Of a stretch of DNA of 64,000 nucleotides, positions 48,788-58,024 are shown piece by piece (positions within the stretch are counted from its first letter, which is position 1; every line of letters starts with the position of its first letter). Where the stretch lies: the NCBI RefSeq assembly GCF_900188115.1, contig NZ_FZNW01000004.1, positions 62,001-126,000 on the forward strand, given 5' to 3'. The position numbers and the translations under genes are program-made. This DNA comes from Haloechinothrix alba. GTDB taxonomy: Bacteria > Actinomycetota > Actinomycetes > Mycobacteriales > Pseudonocardiaceae. Below the pieces are notes generated by a model, which did not search any database, was not told the origin of the DNA, and saw only the letters and a list, made by a program, of their open reading frames with translations.

Positions 48788-49912
48788 TCAGCCCTCGCCG
48801 GAGGACTCGGCCGCCGGGGTCTCTTCCTTCTTCGTGCCGTTTCGCGCGCGGTTGGAGCCGCCGTTACGGGACCGCCGCGTCTGCCGCGGCGCAGGTGGTG
48901 GTTGCACGCTCTGCTGCGCGGGCTGCCCACCGCCGAGCATCAGCTCGGCGAAGGTGGCCATCGCCTCGTCGAGCTGCCCGCCGATCCGCCGCTCGGACTC
49001 CTCGTTGCTCTTGCGCACCAGCGAGCCGAGCGAGTCGGAGTCGGGCCGCTCGGAGATCGCGCCTTCCACGGTCGCGAGCCTGGCCTTCAAGGTGCCATCC
49101 AAGTCCCCGACACGGGTGGCGAGGTCGTCCTCGACCTTGCTGATCCGGTTGGTCACCTCGTCGATCCTGCCGGAGACCTCGTTGAGCTTCTCGGCGATGG
49201 CGTCGATGCGCTCGCCCGCGTCGATCGCGCTCGTCGCTTCGAGGATGTCGGAATTGATCGATTTGGCTGTGGAGCTCAGCTGCTCCTTCGTCGAGGTGTC
49301 GATCTCGTCGATGCGCTGCCTGAACTCGGTGTCGGTTGTATCCATACGCTCCCGGAGCGCGGACTCGGCGGCCTCGATGCGCTCGCGCACCGGGCCGTGT
49401 ACCGCGTTGGGTACCGACTCCAGCTTGCTGTCCTGCTTGTCCAGGTGGACGTCCAGCTCATCGAGCCTGCGGTGGATGTTCTGCAGCTTGTCCTCGAGGC
49501 CGTCCATGCGCCCGGCGACACCCTCGAACTTGCCCGCGACGCCATCCAGGCGGCCGTCGAGCTGCGCGAAGGGCTTGGCCAGCTTGTCGACGATACCCTC
49601 GACGGCCCTGCTGACCGAGGCGATGGCCTTGTCCTGGGCCTCGAGGCGGGACATGGTCTCGTCGAGCCGCTCGGCAAGCACACTGACCTCGGTGCGATCC
49701 GGCAACTCGGACAGTCGCTTACGAATGGCACCGATCGACTCGACCGGGGCGATCCTGGCATAGATGTCGTCAAGGGCGTCAAAGATCTGTTGTTGCTCGC
49801 TCTCCCGCACCTCCGCGGCGCGCACGAGCATGTTGCGCATCCTGTCGAAGGAGGGGGCGAAGTTCGATTCCTGCGTCACGGCTTTGACCTTCGTCGGCAC
49901 GGGCAGTGTCAT
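48788..49912 (-). CDS. Long coiled-coil protein
   Basis: 374 residues. Residues 30-320 are heptad-rich with many short repeats (KFEGVAGRMDGLEDKL; HRRLDELDVHLDKQDSKLES; ERIEAAESALRERMD), so a long coiled coil is expected. The C-terminus is Gln/Pro/Arg-rich (QPPPAPRQTRRSRNGGSN) and basic. There is no signal peptide or membrane helix. The family is unknown to me; a structural or DNA-associated role is a guess. A 337-bp upstream gap probably holds its promoter. Confidence 0.7.
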   Translation of the reverse strand: MTLPVPTKVKAVTQESNFAPSFDRMRNMLVRAAEVRESEQQQIFDALDDIYARIAPVESIGAIRKRLSELPDRTEVSVLAERLDETMSRLEAQDKAIASVSRAVEGIVDKLAKPFAQLDGRLDGVAGKFEGVAGRMDGLEDKLQNIHRRLDELDVHLDKQDSKLESVPNAVHGPVRERIEAAESALRERMDTTDTEFRQRIDEIDTSTKEQLSSTAKSINSDILEATSAIDAGERIDAIAEKLNEVSGRIDEVTNRISKVEDDLATRVGDLDGTLKARLATVEGAISERPDSDSLGSLVRKSNEESERRIGGQLDEAMATFAELMLGGGQPAQQSVQPPPAPRQTRRSRNGGSNRARNGTKKEETPAAESSGEG

Positions 49913-50249
49913 GTTCCTGCGTAGGGCTTATGCACGAGGACTGCGGACAGTCTCGCGGTCTCGTTCCTCGCCCCAGCGAGCAGTACCGCTCATTCCAGAC
50001 GCTGAAGCGGCCCCGCCAGCTGGAAGCGAACAACCCTCGGGGGATGGGTGTGAGCTTATCCATACGACAGGCGCGTCGTGTAACGCCCCCGCGGATTTCC
50101 CGTTACCCCAGGTCAGCCGGACGGCGCAACGTGGATTCTCGTCAGTAACCATATGGTGTGAACCTGGAGTAGACGGTGAGGGTTGTACGTCCGTTTCACT
50201 ACGCCGTCGTTGGCCCGGCGGCGCTGACGGCGAGTGTAGTCCTTCGCGA
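49913..50249. other. Intergenic region between two minus-strand genes
   Basis: No convincing ORF. A 10-bp palindrome ACCATATGGT lies at 50149-50158, and a CGCCGTC/GACGGCG stem just downstream of the 50250 stop may end that transcript. The rest probably is the leader of the coiled-coil gene. Confidence 0.45.
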
Positions 50250-51479
50250 TCAGTGCGGGCTCAAACGGTCTTCAAAGGAGTTGACCAGCTTGCGCCATTC
50301 GGCGACCTCCTCGTCGAACGGCGGGCTCGGCTTCAACCGGGTCGGGTCCGGGTTGACGATGAACGACACCAGCCACCCGAGACGCTGGGTCGCGGCCAGC
50401 GCATCGCTCGCGCTGTCGTCGCCTGCCCAGTCCGCCACATCGGTGAGCAGTTCCACAGCGAGGTCGAGCTGGACCGGGTCCACGTACTCGATCCCGTCGG
50501 CGATGTCGGCGTCCAGACCGGCAAGCACGTAGGTGTTCTCCTCGGTGGCCTCGACGTCGAGATCACCCGTTGTGGCTTTGGTGACGACCTGGTTCCAGGT
50601 CGCGACGTCGGCGAGGTCGTTGCTGCCGAGCTCGTTCGGGTTGGCGAGCTGGCGCGCCAGCATGCGTTCCGAGCGGAACACCTGGATCTCCCCGTCCGAG
50701 CCGAGGAAGATCGGTTCGTCGTCCAGGTAACAGCGCAGCGTGAAGTACTCGTCGGTGCCGGTGACGATCTTGATCGGGTCGATTCCGACCTGGGTCCAGA
50801 AGTCGGAGCCTTCCTCTCCCGACTCGCCGGAGTACGTGCCGTCGGCGCTGACGCCCGCGCCCGCCTCGGCCGACTCCTCGTGGAAGGCGGCGAGTTCCTC
50901 GGCGGTCTCGTCCAGGGTGGCCTCGTCCACGGTCGGCACGGTCACCAGCTGGTCGATGGCGTCGAGCACGGTGTCCCACTTCTCGGAGACGGCCCCGACC
51001 AGGTCGTTCCACAGGCGGGTGCCCTCCCGTCCTCCCGCGGGGAACTTGCCTTGCTCGAGCAGGCCGAATCCCTCGTGGGCGTCGAGGACGTCGTGCACGT
51101 CGTCCAGCTCGCAGACATCGGCGATGGAGCGCACCATGCTGACCACCTCGGCGAGCTCGCCGAGCGTCCAGGAGTCGGGCTCCTCGGCCACCAGCTCGGG
51201 GACCCCGACGAGGTCGTAGGAGTGCTCGTCATCCGGGATCAGCTCGGGGACGTGCAACTGTGGCACCGAATGCCAGGCCGGGTGGTCGACAAGGTCGTGC
51301 TGCTCGGCCGTGCGGATGAACGCGGCGAGGTGCGCGGAATCGGGGAAGCCGTACAGGTCGTCCTCGTCGCCGAGGAACGCCTCCCATTCCTCACCGTCCT
51401 CGCGCCAGCGAGGAGCCCACAAGGTAACGAGATCACCCTGGGGGAGCCCAAGCTCGATCGGGACGATGTCGGTTGCCAT
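50250..51479 (-). CDS. Acidic conserved protein of unknown function
   Basis: 409 residues, strongly acidic throughout. It begins MATDIVPIELGLPQGDLVTL, continues WAPRWREDGEEWEAFLGDED, and has FWTQVGIDPIKIVTGTDEYF in the second half. I recall related actinomycete proteins carrying the label primosomal protein, but no DNA-binding or helicase motif supports that. ATG 51479 has GGAGG 5 nt upstream. It is divergent from the helicase gene with about 110 bp between starts. Confidence 0.65.
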   Translation of the reverse strand: MATDIVPIELGLPQGDLVTLWAPRWREDGEEWEAFLGDEDDLYGFPDSAHLAAFIRTAEQHDLVDHPAWHSVPQLHVPELIPDDEHSYDLVGVPELVAEEPDSWTLGELAEVVSMVRSIADVCELDDVHDVLDAHEGFGLLEQGKFPAGGREGTRLWNDLVGAVSEKWDTVLDAIDQLVTVPTVDEATLDETAEELAAFHEESAEAGAGVSADGTYSGESGEEGSDFWTQVGIDPIKIVTGTDEYFTLRCYLDDEPIFLGSDGEIQVFRSERMLARQLANPNELGSNDLADVATWNQVVTKATTGDLDVEATEENTYVLAGLDADIADGIEYVDPVQLDLAVELLTDVADWAGDDSASDALAATQRLGWLVSFIVNPDPTRLKPSPPFDEEVAEWRKLVNSFEDRLSPH

Positions 51480-51591
51480 TACATCCTCCGATGCTGGTTA
51501 CGCGCTCTGGCGTGGATGTGCTCCGCGTGCGCAGCCTACGGGGTTCGGCTCGGCGACGCGATCGACCCTACCTGGGTAGGCTCGACGGGAC

Positions 51592-54123
51592 ATGACTGCA
51601 ACCAGCACCTCCCTGCGCGAGAAGATCCCGTCCGACCCTGACCCGGATGCCCTGTACGAGGCGTTTTCCACCTGGGCATTCGAGCAGGGGTACACGCTCT
51701 ATCCTGCGCAGGAGGAGGCGCTGATCGAGATCGTGTCCGGGGCCAACGTGATCCTGTCCACGCCGACGGGCTCGGGCAAGAGCCTGGTGGCCACGGCCGC
51801 GCACTTCGTCGCGCTGGCGCACGGGCGACGCACGTACTACACGGCGCCGATCAAGGCGCTGGTCTCCGAGAAGTTCTTCGCCCTCGTCGAGGTGTTCGGT
51901 CCCGACGCTGTCGGCATGATGACCGGGGACTCCGCGGTCAACCCCGGCGCGCCGATCGTCTGCTGCACCTCCGAGATCCTCGCCAACATCGCGTTACGCG
52001 AGGGTGACCGGGCCGACATCGGCCAGGTGGTGGCCGACGAGTTCCACTTCTACTCCGAACCGGACAGGGGGTGGGCGTGGCAGGTACCGCTGCTCGAGCT
52101 GACCGGAGCGCAGTTCCTGCTGATGTCGGCCACACTCGGCGATGTCTCGTTCTTCTGTGCCGACCTCACCCACCGGACCGGTAGGACCACCACACCGGTG
52201 ACCTCGGCACAGCGCCCGGTTCCGCTGACCTACCGGTACGCGATGACTCCCCTGCACGAGACCGTCGACGAGCTGCTGCACGGTGGGCAGGCCCCGGTCT
52301 ACGTGGTGCACTTCTCCCAGGCCGCAGCCGCCGAACGCGCGCAGTCGCTGACGAGTATCAACGTATGCACCAAGGCGGAGAAAGCGGCGATCGCGGAGCA
52401 CATCGGGGGTTTCCGGTTCACGGCCGGTTTCGGCAAGACGCTGTCGCGGCTCGTGCGGCACGGTATCGGCGTGCACCACGCGGGGATGCTGCCGCGCTAT
52501 CGGAGGCTGGTCGAGCAGCTCGCGCAGGCCGGCCTGCTGAAGGTGATCTGCGGCACCGACACCCTGGGCGTGGGGATCAACGTGCCGATCAGGACGGTGG
52601 TGTTCACCGCACTGACCAAGTTCGACGGCGTGCGGCAGCGGCACCTGAAGGCGCGGGAGTTCCACCAGATCGCAGGCCGGGCCGGTCGGGCTGGCTTCGA
52701 CACCGACGGTTACGTCGTGGTGCAGGCGCCCGAGCACGTCATCGAGAACGCCAAGGCGCTGGCCAAGGCAGGCGATGACACGAAGAAGAGGCGCAAGGTG
52801 GTGCGCAAGAAGGCGCCGGAAGGGTTCGTCAACTGGACGGAGTCCACGTTCGAGCGGCTCACCCAGTCCGAGCCCGAGCCGCTGGTGTCGAGCTTCGCGG
52901 TGAGTCACGCGATGCTGCTCAACGTCATCGCGCGGCCGGGCACCGCGTTCACGGCGATGCGTCGCCTGCTCGAGGACAACCACGAGCCGCGGCACATGCA
53001 GCGCAAGCACATCCTGCGCGCGATCGCGATCTACCGCGCGCTGCGGGCCGCCGGGGTGGTCGAGGAGCTCGACGAGCCCGACGAGTACGGGCGGAGCGTG
53101 CGCCTGACCGTGGACCTGCAGTTCGACTTCGCGCTCAACCAGCCGTTGTCCCCGTTCGCGCTGGCCGCGATCGAGCTGCTCGACCGCGAGTCGCCGAGCT
53201 ACCCGCTCGACGTCGTCTCCCTCGTGGAGTCCACCGTTGAGGACCCGCGCCCGGTGCTGTCCCAGCAACGGTTCCTGGCGCGTAACGAGGCGATCGCCGA
53301 GATGAAGGCGGAGGGTATCGAGTACAACGAGCGTATGGAGTTGCTCGAGGACATCGATCACCCGAAGCCGCTCGAGGAGCTGATCGAGGCGGCCTTCGAG
53401 ACCTACCGGCGCGGCCACCCGTGGGTCGCGGACAACGAGCCGTCGCCGAAGTCGGTGGTCCGTGACATGTACGAGCGGGCGATGAACTTCACCGAGTACG
53501 TGCGTTTCTACGGGATCGCGCGCTCGGAAGGGCTGTTGCTGCGATACCTGTCCGATGTGTATGACGCGCTGCGGCACACGGTGCCGGACGAGGCCAAGAC
53601 CGAGGAGCTCGGCGACCTGATCGAATGGCTCGGCGAGCTGGTGCGACAGGTCGACTCCAGCTTGCTCGACGAGTGGGAGCAGATCCGCGACCCGGATCCG
53701 GCCGCACGAGGGGCCTCCGGTGATCAGGTGCGTCCGCCGAGCACCCCGAGCGCGGTCACCGCAAACGAGCGGGCGTTCCGGGTCCTGGTGCGAAACGAGC
53801 TGTTCCGGCGCGTGGAGCTGGCAGCACGCCGCAACTACGACGCGCTCGGCGAGCTCGACGGCGAGTCCGGATGGGACTCGCAGGCATGGGAGCATGCGCT
53901 CGAGGAGTACTTCGCGGAGTACGACACGATCGGCACGGGTCCCGACTCACGCGGGCCTGCCTTCTTCCATGTCGAGACAGGACCCGGCCGGTGGCATGTC
54001 CGGCAGACGTTCGACGACCCCGACGGTAACCGCGACTGGGCGATTACCGCCGAGGTCGATCTCGCCGCATCGGACGAGGTCGGGCACGCGGTGGTCCGTG
54101 TTCTCGACGTGGGTGAGCTCTAG
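51592..54123 (+). CDS. Ski2-like DEAD/DEAH helicase with DUF3516
   Basis: 843 residues. Walker A is STPTGSGKS (56-64), motif Ia TAPIKALVSEKFF, motif II DEFH (149-152), motif III LLMSATLGD, then FTAGFGKTLSRLVRHGIGVH, motif V CGTDTLGVGINVPIRTVVFT and motif VI HQIAGRAGRAG. The C-terminal half is the DUF3516 extension typical of actinobacteria. Ski2/Mtr4-like enzymes unwind RNA, so an RNA role is likely. It starts at ATG 51592. The fourth motif II residue set DEFH differs from the DEVH or DECH of most relatives. Confidence 0.92.
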   Translation: MTATSTSLREKIPSDPDPDALYEAFSTWAFEQGYTLYPAQEEALIEIVSGANVILSTPTGSGKSLVATAAHFVALAHGRRTYYTAPIKALVSEKFFALVEVFGPDAVGMMTGDSAVNPGAPIVCCTSEILANIALREGDRADIGQVVADEFHFYSEPDRGWAWQVPLLELTGAQFLLMSATLGDVSFFCADLTHRTGRTTTPVTSAQRPVPLTYRYAMTPLHETVDELLHGGQAPVYVVHFSQAAAAERAQSLTSINVCTKAEKAAIAEHIGGFRFTAGFGKTLSRLVRHGIGVHHAGMLPRYRRLVEQLAQAGLLKVICGTDTLGVGINVPIRTVVFTALTKFDGVRQRHLKAREFHQIAGRAGRAGFDTDGYVVVQAPEHVIENAKALAKAGDDTKKRRKVVRKKAPEGFVNWTESTFERLTQSEPEPLVSSFAVSHAMLLNVIARPGTAFTAMRRLLEDNHEPRHMQRKHILRAIAIYRALRAAGVVEELDEPDEYGRSVRLTVDLQFDFALNQPLSPFALAAIELLDRESPSYPLDVVSLVESTVEDPRPVLSQQRFLARNEAIAEMKAEGIEYNERMELLEDIDHPKPLEELIEAAFETYRRGHPWVADNEPSPKSVVRDMYERAMNFTEYVRFYGIARSEGLLLRYLSDVYDALRHTVPDEAKTEELGDLIEWLGELVRQVDSSLLDEWEQIRDPDPAARGASGDQVRPPSTPSAVTANERAFRVLVRNELFRRVELAARRNYDALGELDGESGWDSQAWEHALEEYFAEYDTIGTGPDSRGPAFFHVETGPGRWHVRQTFDDPDGNRDWAITAEVDLAASDEVGHAVVRVLDVGEL

Positions 54124-54129
54124 GATGTC

Positions 54130-54162
54130 GCCGGCCCCGCGTACCCGGCGCGCGGGGCCGGC
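54130..54162 (+). terminator. Terminator after the helicase gene
   Basis: GCCGGCCCCGCG pairs with CGCGGGGCCGGC over 12 bp around a 9-nt loop, 7 nt after the stop. The convergent gntP ends at 54190, so it could serve both strands. Confidence 0.75.
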
Positions 54163-54189
54163 ATGTCACCGCACGGCCGTCGCGTCACA

Positions 54190-55555
54190 CTAGGCCAGCG
54201 CGTAGATCCCGGACGCGATCGCGAAGCCCATCAGCCCGATCGTGGTCTGCATGACCGTCCACGTCTTGAGGGTGGTCTTGACGTCCATCTCCATGAACCG
54301 GCCGACGAGCCAGAACCCCGAGTCGTTCACGTGGCTCGCGGTGACCGACCCGGCTGCGAGGGCGAGCACGATCGCGGCGAGCTCGACACCGTTGAACGCG
54401 CCGGACTGCACCACGGGCTGCACAAGCCCCGCTGCGGTGATCAGCGCGACGGTCGCCGACCCCTGCGCGATGCGCAGCGCGGTGGCGATGACGTAGGCGG
54501 CGACGATCACGGGCAGGCCGATACCGTCCAGTGCGTCGGAGAGGGCATCGCCGATCCCGCTCGCCCTGAGCACCGCGCCGAACATCCCGCCTGCGCCCGT
54601 GATGAGGATGATCGCGCATACCGGACCGAGCGCCGAGTCGAGCAGCCGCTCGACGAGGTCCTTACCGCGGCCGCGGCGGGTGCCGAGCACGTACGAGGCG
54701 ACGAAGACGGTGATCAGCAGGGCGACCGGTGTCGCGCCGAGCGCGCGCCACGTCGTATCCGGCTGCCTGCTCGTCCAGCCACCCGGCGGCGCGAGCCGTG
54801 TCGAGTCCGGTGTTGGCGAAGATCAGGACAAGGGGCAGCAGCAGGATGCTCACGACCGTGGCCGGGCGGGGCGGGTTCGGATCGTGCTCGGCCTGCGGGC
54901 CACCGAGGATCTCCGGCACGGGCAGGACGATGCGCTTGCCCACCCAGAGGCCGTAGAGGTAGCTGGTGACCAGCCAGGTGGGGATCGCGACGACCAGTGC
55001 CAGCACGAGCACGAGCCCGACATCCGCGCCGAGCAGCTCGGTTGAGGCGACCGGGCCGGGGTGCGGCGGGGCGAAGATGTGCATCACCGAGAACGCGCCT
55101 GCCACCGGAAGGCCGTAGCGGAGGACACCACCGCCGACGCGCCGCGCGACGGTGAACACGATCGGCAGCATCACCACGAGTCCGGCGTCGAAGAAGATGG
55201 GAAACCCGAACAGCAGCGAGGCCGTCCCCAGTGCCAGTGGTGCGCGATGCTCGCCGAACCGGGACACCAGGGCATCGGCCAGTGCCTGTGCGCCGCCGCT
55301 GACCTCGACGAGCCTGCCGAGCATGGCGCCGAGCCCCACGAGAAGGGCCACGGCCCCGAGCGTCTCGCCGAACCCGCCCGTGACGGTGTCGATGACCTCG
55401 CCTGCCGGGATCCGCGCGGCGAAGGCTGTTGCGATGCTCACCGCGATCAAGGCGAGGAACGCGTGCACACGTAGCTTGATGATCAGGAAGAGGAGCACGG
55501 CGATGGCTCCCGCCGCGATACCGAGCAGGGGGCCCGTTCCGAGGGTCTGGGTCAT
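54190..55555 (-). pseudogene. gntP: Gluconate:H+ symporter, frameshifted
   Basis: The N-terminal 280 residues (from ATG 55555) match GntP: RVHAFLALIAVSIATAFAAR, FGFPIFFDAGLVVMLPIVFT, MHIFAPPHPGPVASTELLGA. After DEQAAG near 54755-54765 this frame turns to Arg-rich noise. The expected continuation (DTTWRALGATPVALLITVFV, then GAGGMFGAVLRASGIGDAL and SHVNDSGFWLVGRFMEM to the stop at 54190) is present in another frame. A one-base loss, or equivalent, would restore one 450-residue gene. It follows gntK. Sequencing error is possible. Confidence 0.85.
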
Positions 55556-55588
55556 GAGAAGCTCCGTTGCTTGTCGTTGACGCGCGGG

Positions 55589-56122
55589 TCAGGCTTGCGG
55601 TCCGATAGCGAGCGTGGCCAGGGTCGTGCGGACGATCCGCTCGGGTGTCGCGGTCGAGTCGACCGTGGTCCCGTCCTCGTCGGGTCCCAGCGGTTCCAGG
55701 TCCGCCAGCTGGGACCGCAACAGCTCCGGGGGCATGAAGTGGCCGGTGCGGTGCAGCAGCCGCTCGGAGACCGTCTCCGTATCCCCGGTGAGGTGGACGA
55801 AGCGCACCCTCGCCCGCGCCCGCCGGAGGAGGTCGCGGTACGAGCGTTTGAGAGCCGAGCAGGTCAGGACCAGGTCCTGTCCGGTACCGGCGTGCTCGTC
55901 GATCCGGTCGCGGATGGCATTGAGCCAGGGAAGGCGGTCCGCGTCGGTCAGCGGAGTGCCCGCGGTCATCTTGCGGATGTTGCTCTCGGGGTGGAACTGG
56001 TCGGCCTCGGCCATCGTCCAGCCGAGCTCCTCGGCGAGCAGGGCGGCGACGGTGCTCTTGCCGACCCCGGAGACACCCATCACCACGATGGCCGTACGGG
56101 CGCTCGATCCGGCGTGTGACAC
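55589..56122 (-). CDS. gntK: Gluconokinase
   Basis: 177 residues. VVMGVSGVGKSTVAALLAEE is the P-loop; EADQFHPESNIRKMTAGTPL with TDADRLPWL is the gluconate site region; TCSALKRSYRDLLR and VRFVHLTGD follow. It phosphorylates gluconate to 6-phosphogluconate. GTG 56122 is preceded by GGGAAGG. It lies upstream of gntP on the same strand and is divergent from gntR. Confidence 0.95.
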   Translation of the reverse strand: MSHAGSSARTAIVVMGVSGVGKSTVAALLAEELGWTMAEADQFHPESNIRKMTAGTPLTDADRLPWLNAIRDRIDEHAGTGQDLVLTCSALKRSYRDLLRRARARVRFVHLTGDTETVSERLLHRTGHFMPPELLRSQLADLEPLGPDEDGTTVDSTATPERIVRTTLATLAIGPQA

Positions 56123-56259
56123 GGTGCCTTCCCTCACGTGATGCGTGCGTGTGCGCTCGTCCGTAGCCACGTACGGATCAATTCGTAGTATCATTGGCGA
56201 TAAAACATAGCACCATTACGCCACCCGGGGAAGACCGCGAAGCGAGATATCCTCGGTGG

Positions 56260-56982
56260 GTGAGCTCAGGCAGCCCGAAGGACGAGGTCAGCAGCGGCGC
56301 GCTGCACAGCACCGTGCTGGATGCGATCGGCAGGCAGATCGTCTCCGGAGAGCTCGCCGAGGGGCACGTGCTGCGTCTGGATCAACTGCAGCAGCAGGCA
56401 GGCGTATCCCGCACGGTGGCCCGCGAGACGGTACGTGTGCTGGAGTCGATGGGGCTGGTGCGCTCGCGCCGCAGGGTGGGCATCATCGTGCAGCCACGCT
56501 CGGCGTGGAACGTCTTCGACCCGTGGGTGATCTGGTGGCGGCTGGCCGGGCCCGGCAGGGACATCCAGCTGCGCTCGCTGACGGAGCTGCGCATCGCCGT
56601 CGAGCCGCTGGCCGCTGCCGCGGCGGCCAACAGCGCGACGGCACAGGACCGCGAGAGGCTGGTCGATCTCTCAGGCGCGATGCGCACCCGAGGCGAGGCG
56701 GGTGAGCTCGACGAGTTTCTGGAACTCGACATCGCTTACCACACACTCGTGCTGACATCCAGCGGAAACGAGATGTTCGCGGCGCTCACCGATGTGATCG
56801 CCGTTGTCCTGCGCGGCAGGATCAGTTTGGGGCTCATGCCGCGACACCCGGTGGCCGAAGCCCTCGACCTGCACGAAGCGGTGGCTCGCGCGATCGCGGC
56901 GCGACGGCCTGCCGACGCGGAGGACGCGATGCGGGAGCTGCTCCGTGAGGTCCGCGACGCGGTGGTACCGCAAGGCGCCTGA
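56260..56982 (+). CDS. gntR: FadR-type GntR family regulator
   Basis: About 240 residues. The winged helix is GRQIVSGELAEGHVLRLDQL, then QQAGVSRTVARETVRVLESM and the wing LVRSRRRVGIIVQPRSAWNV. The FCD ligand domain has ELRIAVEPLAAAAAANSATA, and HEAVARAIAARRPADAEDAM at the end. It likely represses the gluconate genes it faces. GTG 56260 places the start just before the first helix; the frame is open from 56194. The divergent interval 56123-56259 has an AT-rich patch (GTAGTATCATTGG, GATAAAACATAGC), a likely operator zone. Confidence 0.9.
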   Translation: MSSGSPKDEVSSGALHSTVLDAIGRQIVSGELAEGHVLRLDQLQQQAGVSRTVARETVRVLESMGLVRSRRRVGIIVQPRSAWNVFDPWVIWWRLAGPGRDIQLRSLTELRIAVEPLAAAAAANSATAQDRERLVDLSGAMRTRGEAGELDEFLELDIAYHTLVLTSSGNEMFAALTDVIAVVLRGRISLGLMPRHPVAEALDLHEAVARAIAARRPADAEDAMRELLREVRDAVVPQGA

Positions 56983-57024
56983 GTCGGGGAGCCGGCGCGA
57001 CAGCACCGGTTCGCGAAGGCAGTG

Positions 57025-57062
57025 CGGTTCCGCGCCTACCCGTTCGGGCACGCGCGGAACCG
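57025..57062. terminator. Bidirectional terminator between gntR and deoC
   Basis: CGGTTCCGCGC (57025-57035) and GCGCGGAACCG (57052-57062) form a perfect 11-bp stem. It lies between the convergent stops at 56982 and 57070. Confidence 0.7.
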
Positions 57063-57069
57063 GGCAGGG

Positions 57070-57987
57070 CTAAGAGTTCTGCTCCCGCCTCCGTGCCAGC
57101 AGGTCGTCAAGCAGCCCTGACGCGCCGATGCGGAACAACGTCGGGGTCGACCATCGCGGCCCGGCTGTCCCACGGACCAGCGTGAGGTACCGCAGGGCGT
57201 CGTCGGTGGTGCGGATACCTCCCGCGGGTTTGAGACCGCGGCGCTCACCGGTCGATTCGTGCCAGCCGCGGACGGCGTCGGCAAGCAGGTACATCGCGGG
57301 CAGGCTCGCGGCAGGTGAGATCTTGCCGGTCGAGGTCTTCAGTATGTCCGCACCGGCGAGCAGTGCGAGCCAGCTCGCCCTGCGTACCTGCTCGGCGGTT
57401 ACCAGCTCGCCGGTCTCCAGGATCACCTTCAGCGTCGCATGCCCGCACGCCCGCTTCACCTCCGCGACCCCGTCGAAAACGGTTCCGTACCGCTCCTCGA
57501 GGAAGGCGCCCCGATCGAGCACCGCGTCGATCTCGGTCGCTCCGGCCGACACGGCGTGCTCGACCTCGGCGAGCTTGACCGGCAGCGGTGTTCTGCCCGA
57601 GGGAAAGCCACCGGCGACGCTCGCCACGCCGATACCGCTGCCTGCCAGCGACGTGGCTGCCGCCGCAACCAGATCGGGATACACGCAGACGGCAGCTACC
57701 GGGGGGACACCGTGCGCCCGCGGGTCGGGCTGGCGCGCTCGGCCGCACAGATCGCGAACGGAGCTCTCGGTGTCGGTGGCTGCGAGCGAGGTGAGGTCGA
57801 GCATTCCGATCACCGTGTCGATCAGCTCGCCGTCCGGGACGGGCACCTCGCTCGTCAACGCTGCGACCTCGGCCTGCATGTCGCCGTCGTCGATCGGCGG
57901 CATTCCGTGCAGGAAGCGGCGCAACTGCGCCTCGTCTCGGGCGGCATCCCCCGGCGCGAAGGGTAGGTCCTCTGCGGCATGCGGCAT
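57070..57987 (-). CDS. deoC: Deoxyribose-phosphate aldolase
   Basis: 305 residues, the long form. The Schiff-base Lys is Lys217 in ADILKTSTGK, the second conserved Lys is in GLKPAGGIRT, and DLTSLAATDTESSVRDLCGR opens the barrel. VCVYPDLVAAAATSLAGSGI and ASVAGGFPSG are typical. It splits deoxyribose-5-phosphate to acetaldehyde and glyceraldehyde-3-phosphate, completing deoxynucleoside breakdown begun by deoA. It has its own promoter region after 58000. Confidence 0.94.
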   Translation of the reverse strand: MPHAAEDLPFAPGDAARDEAQLRRFLHGMPPIDDGDMQAEVAALTSEVPVPDGELIDTVIGMLDLTSLAATDTESSVRDLCGRARQPDPRAHGVPPVAAVCVYPDLVAAAATSLAGSGIGVASVAGGFPSGRTPLPVKLAEVEHAVSAGATEIDAVLDRGAFLEERYGTVFDGVAEVKRACGHATLKVILETGELVTAEQVRRASWLALLAGADILKTSTGKISPAASLPAMYLLADAVRGWHESTGERRGLKPAGGIRTTDDALRYLTLVRGTAGPRWSTPTLFRIGASGLLDDLLARRREQNS

Positions 57988-58024
57988 GCCCCGAGTCTAG
58001 GGCGTGGCCGGGGTGAGCCGCCCG

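Noticed and set aside
49764-51641. 625-codon plus-strand ORF
   Set aside because: It runs opposite two genes with good ribosome binding sites and normal protein composition. Its own product is low complexity.
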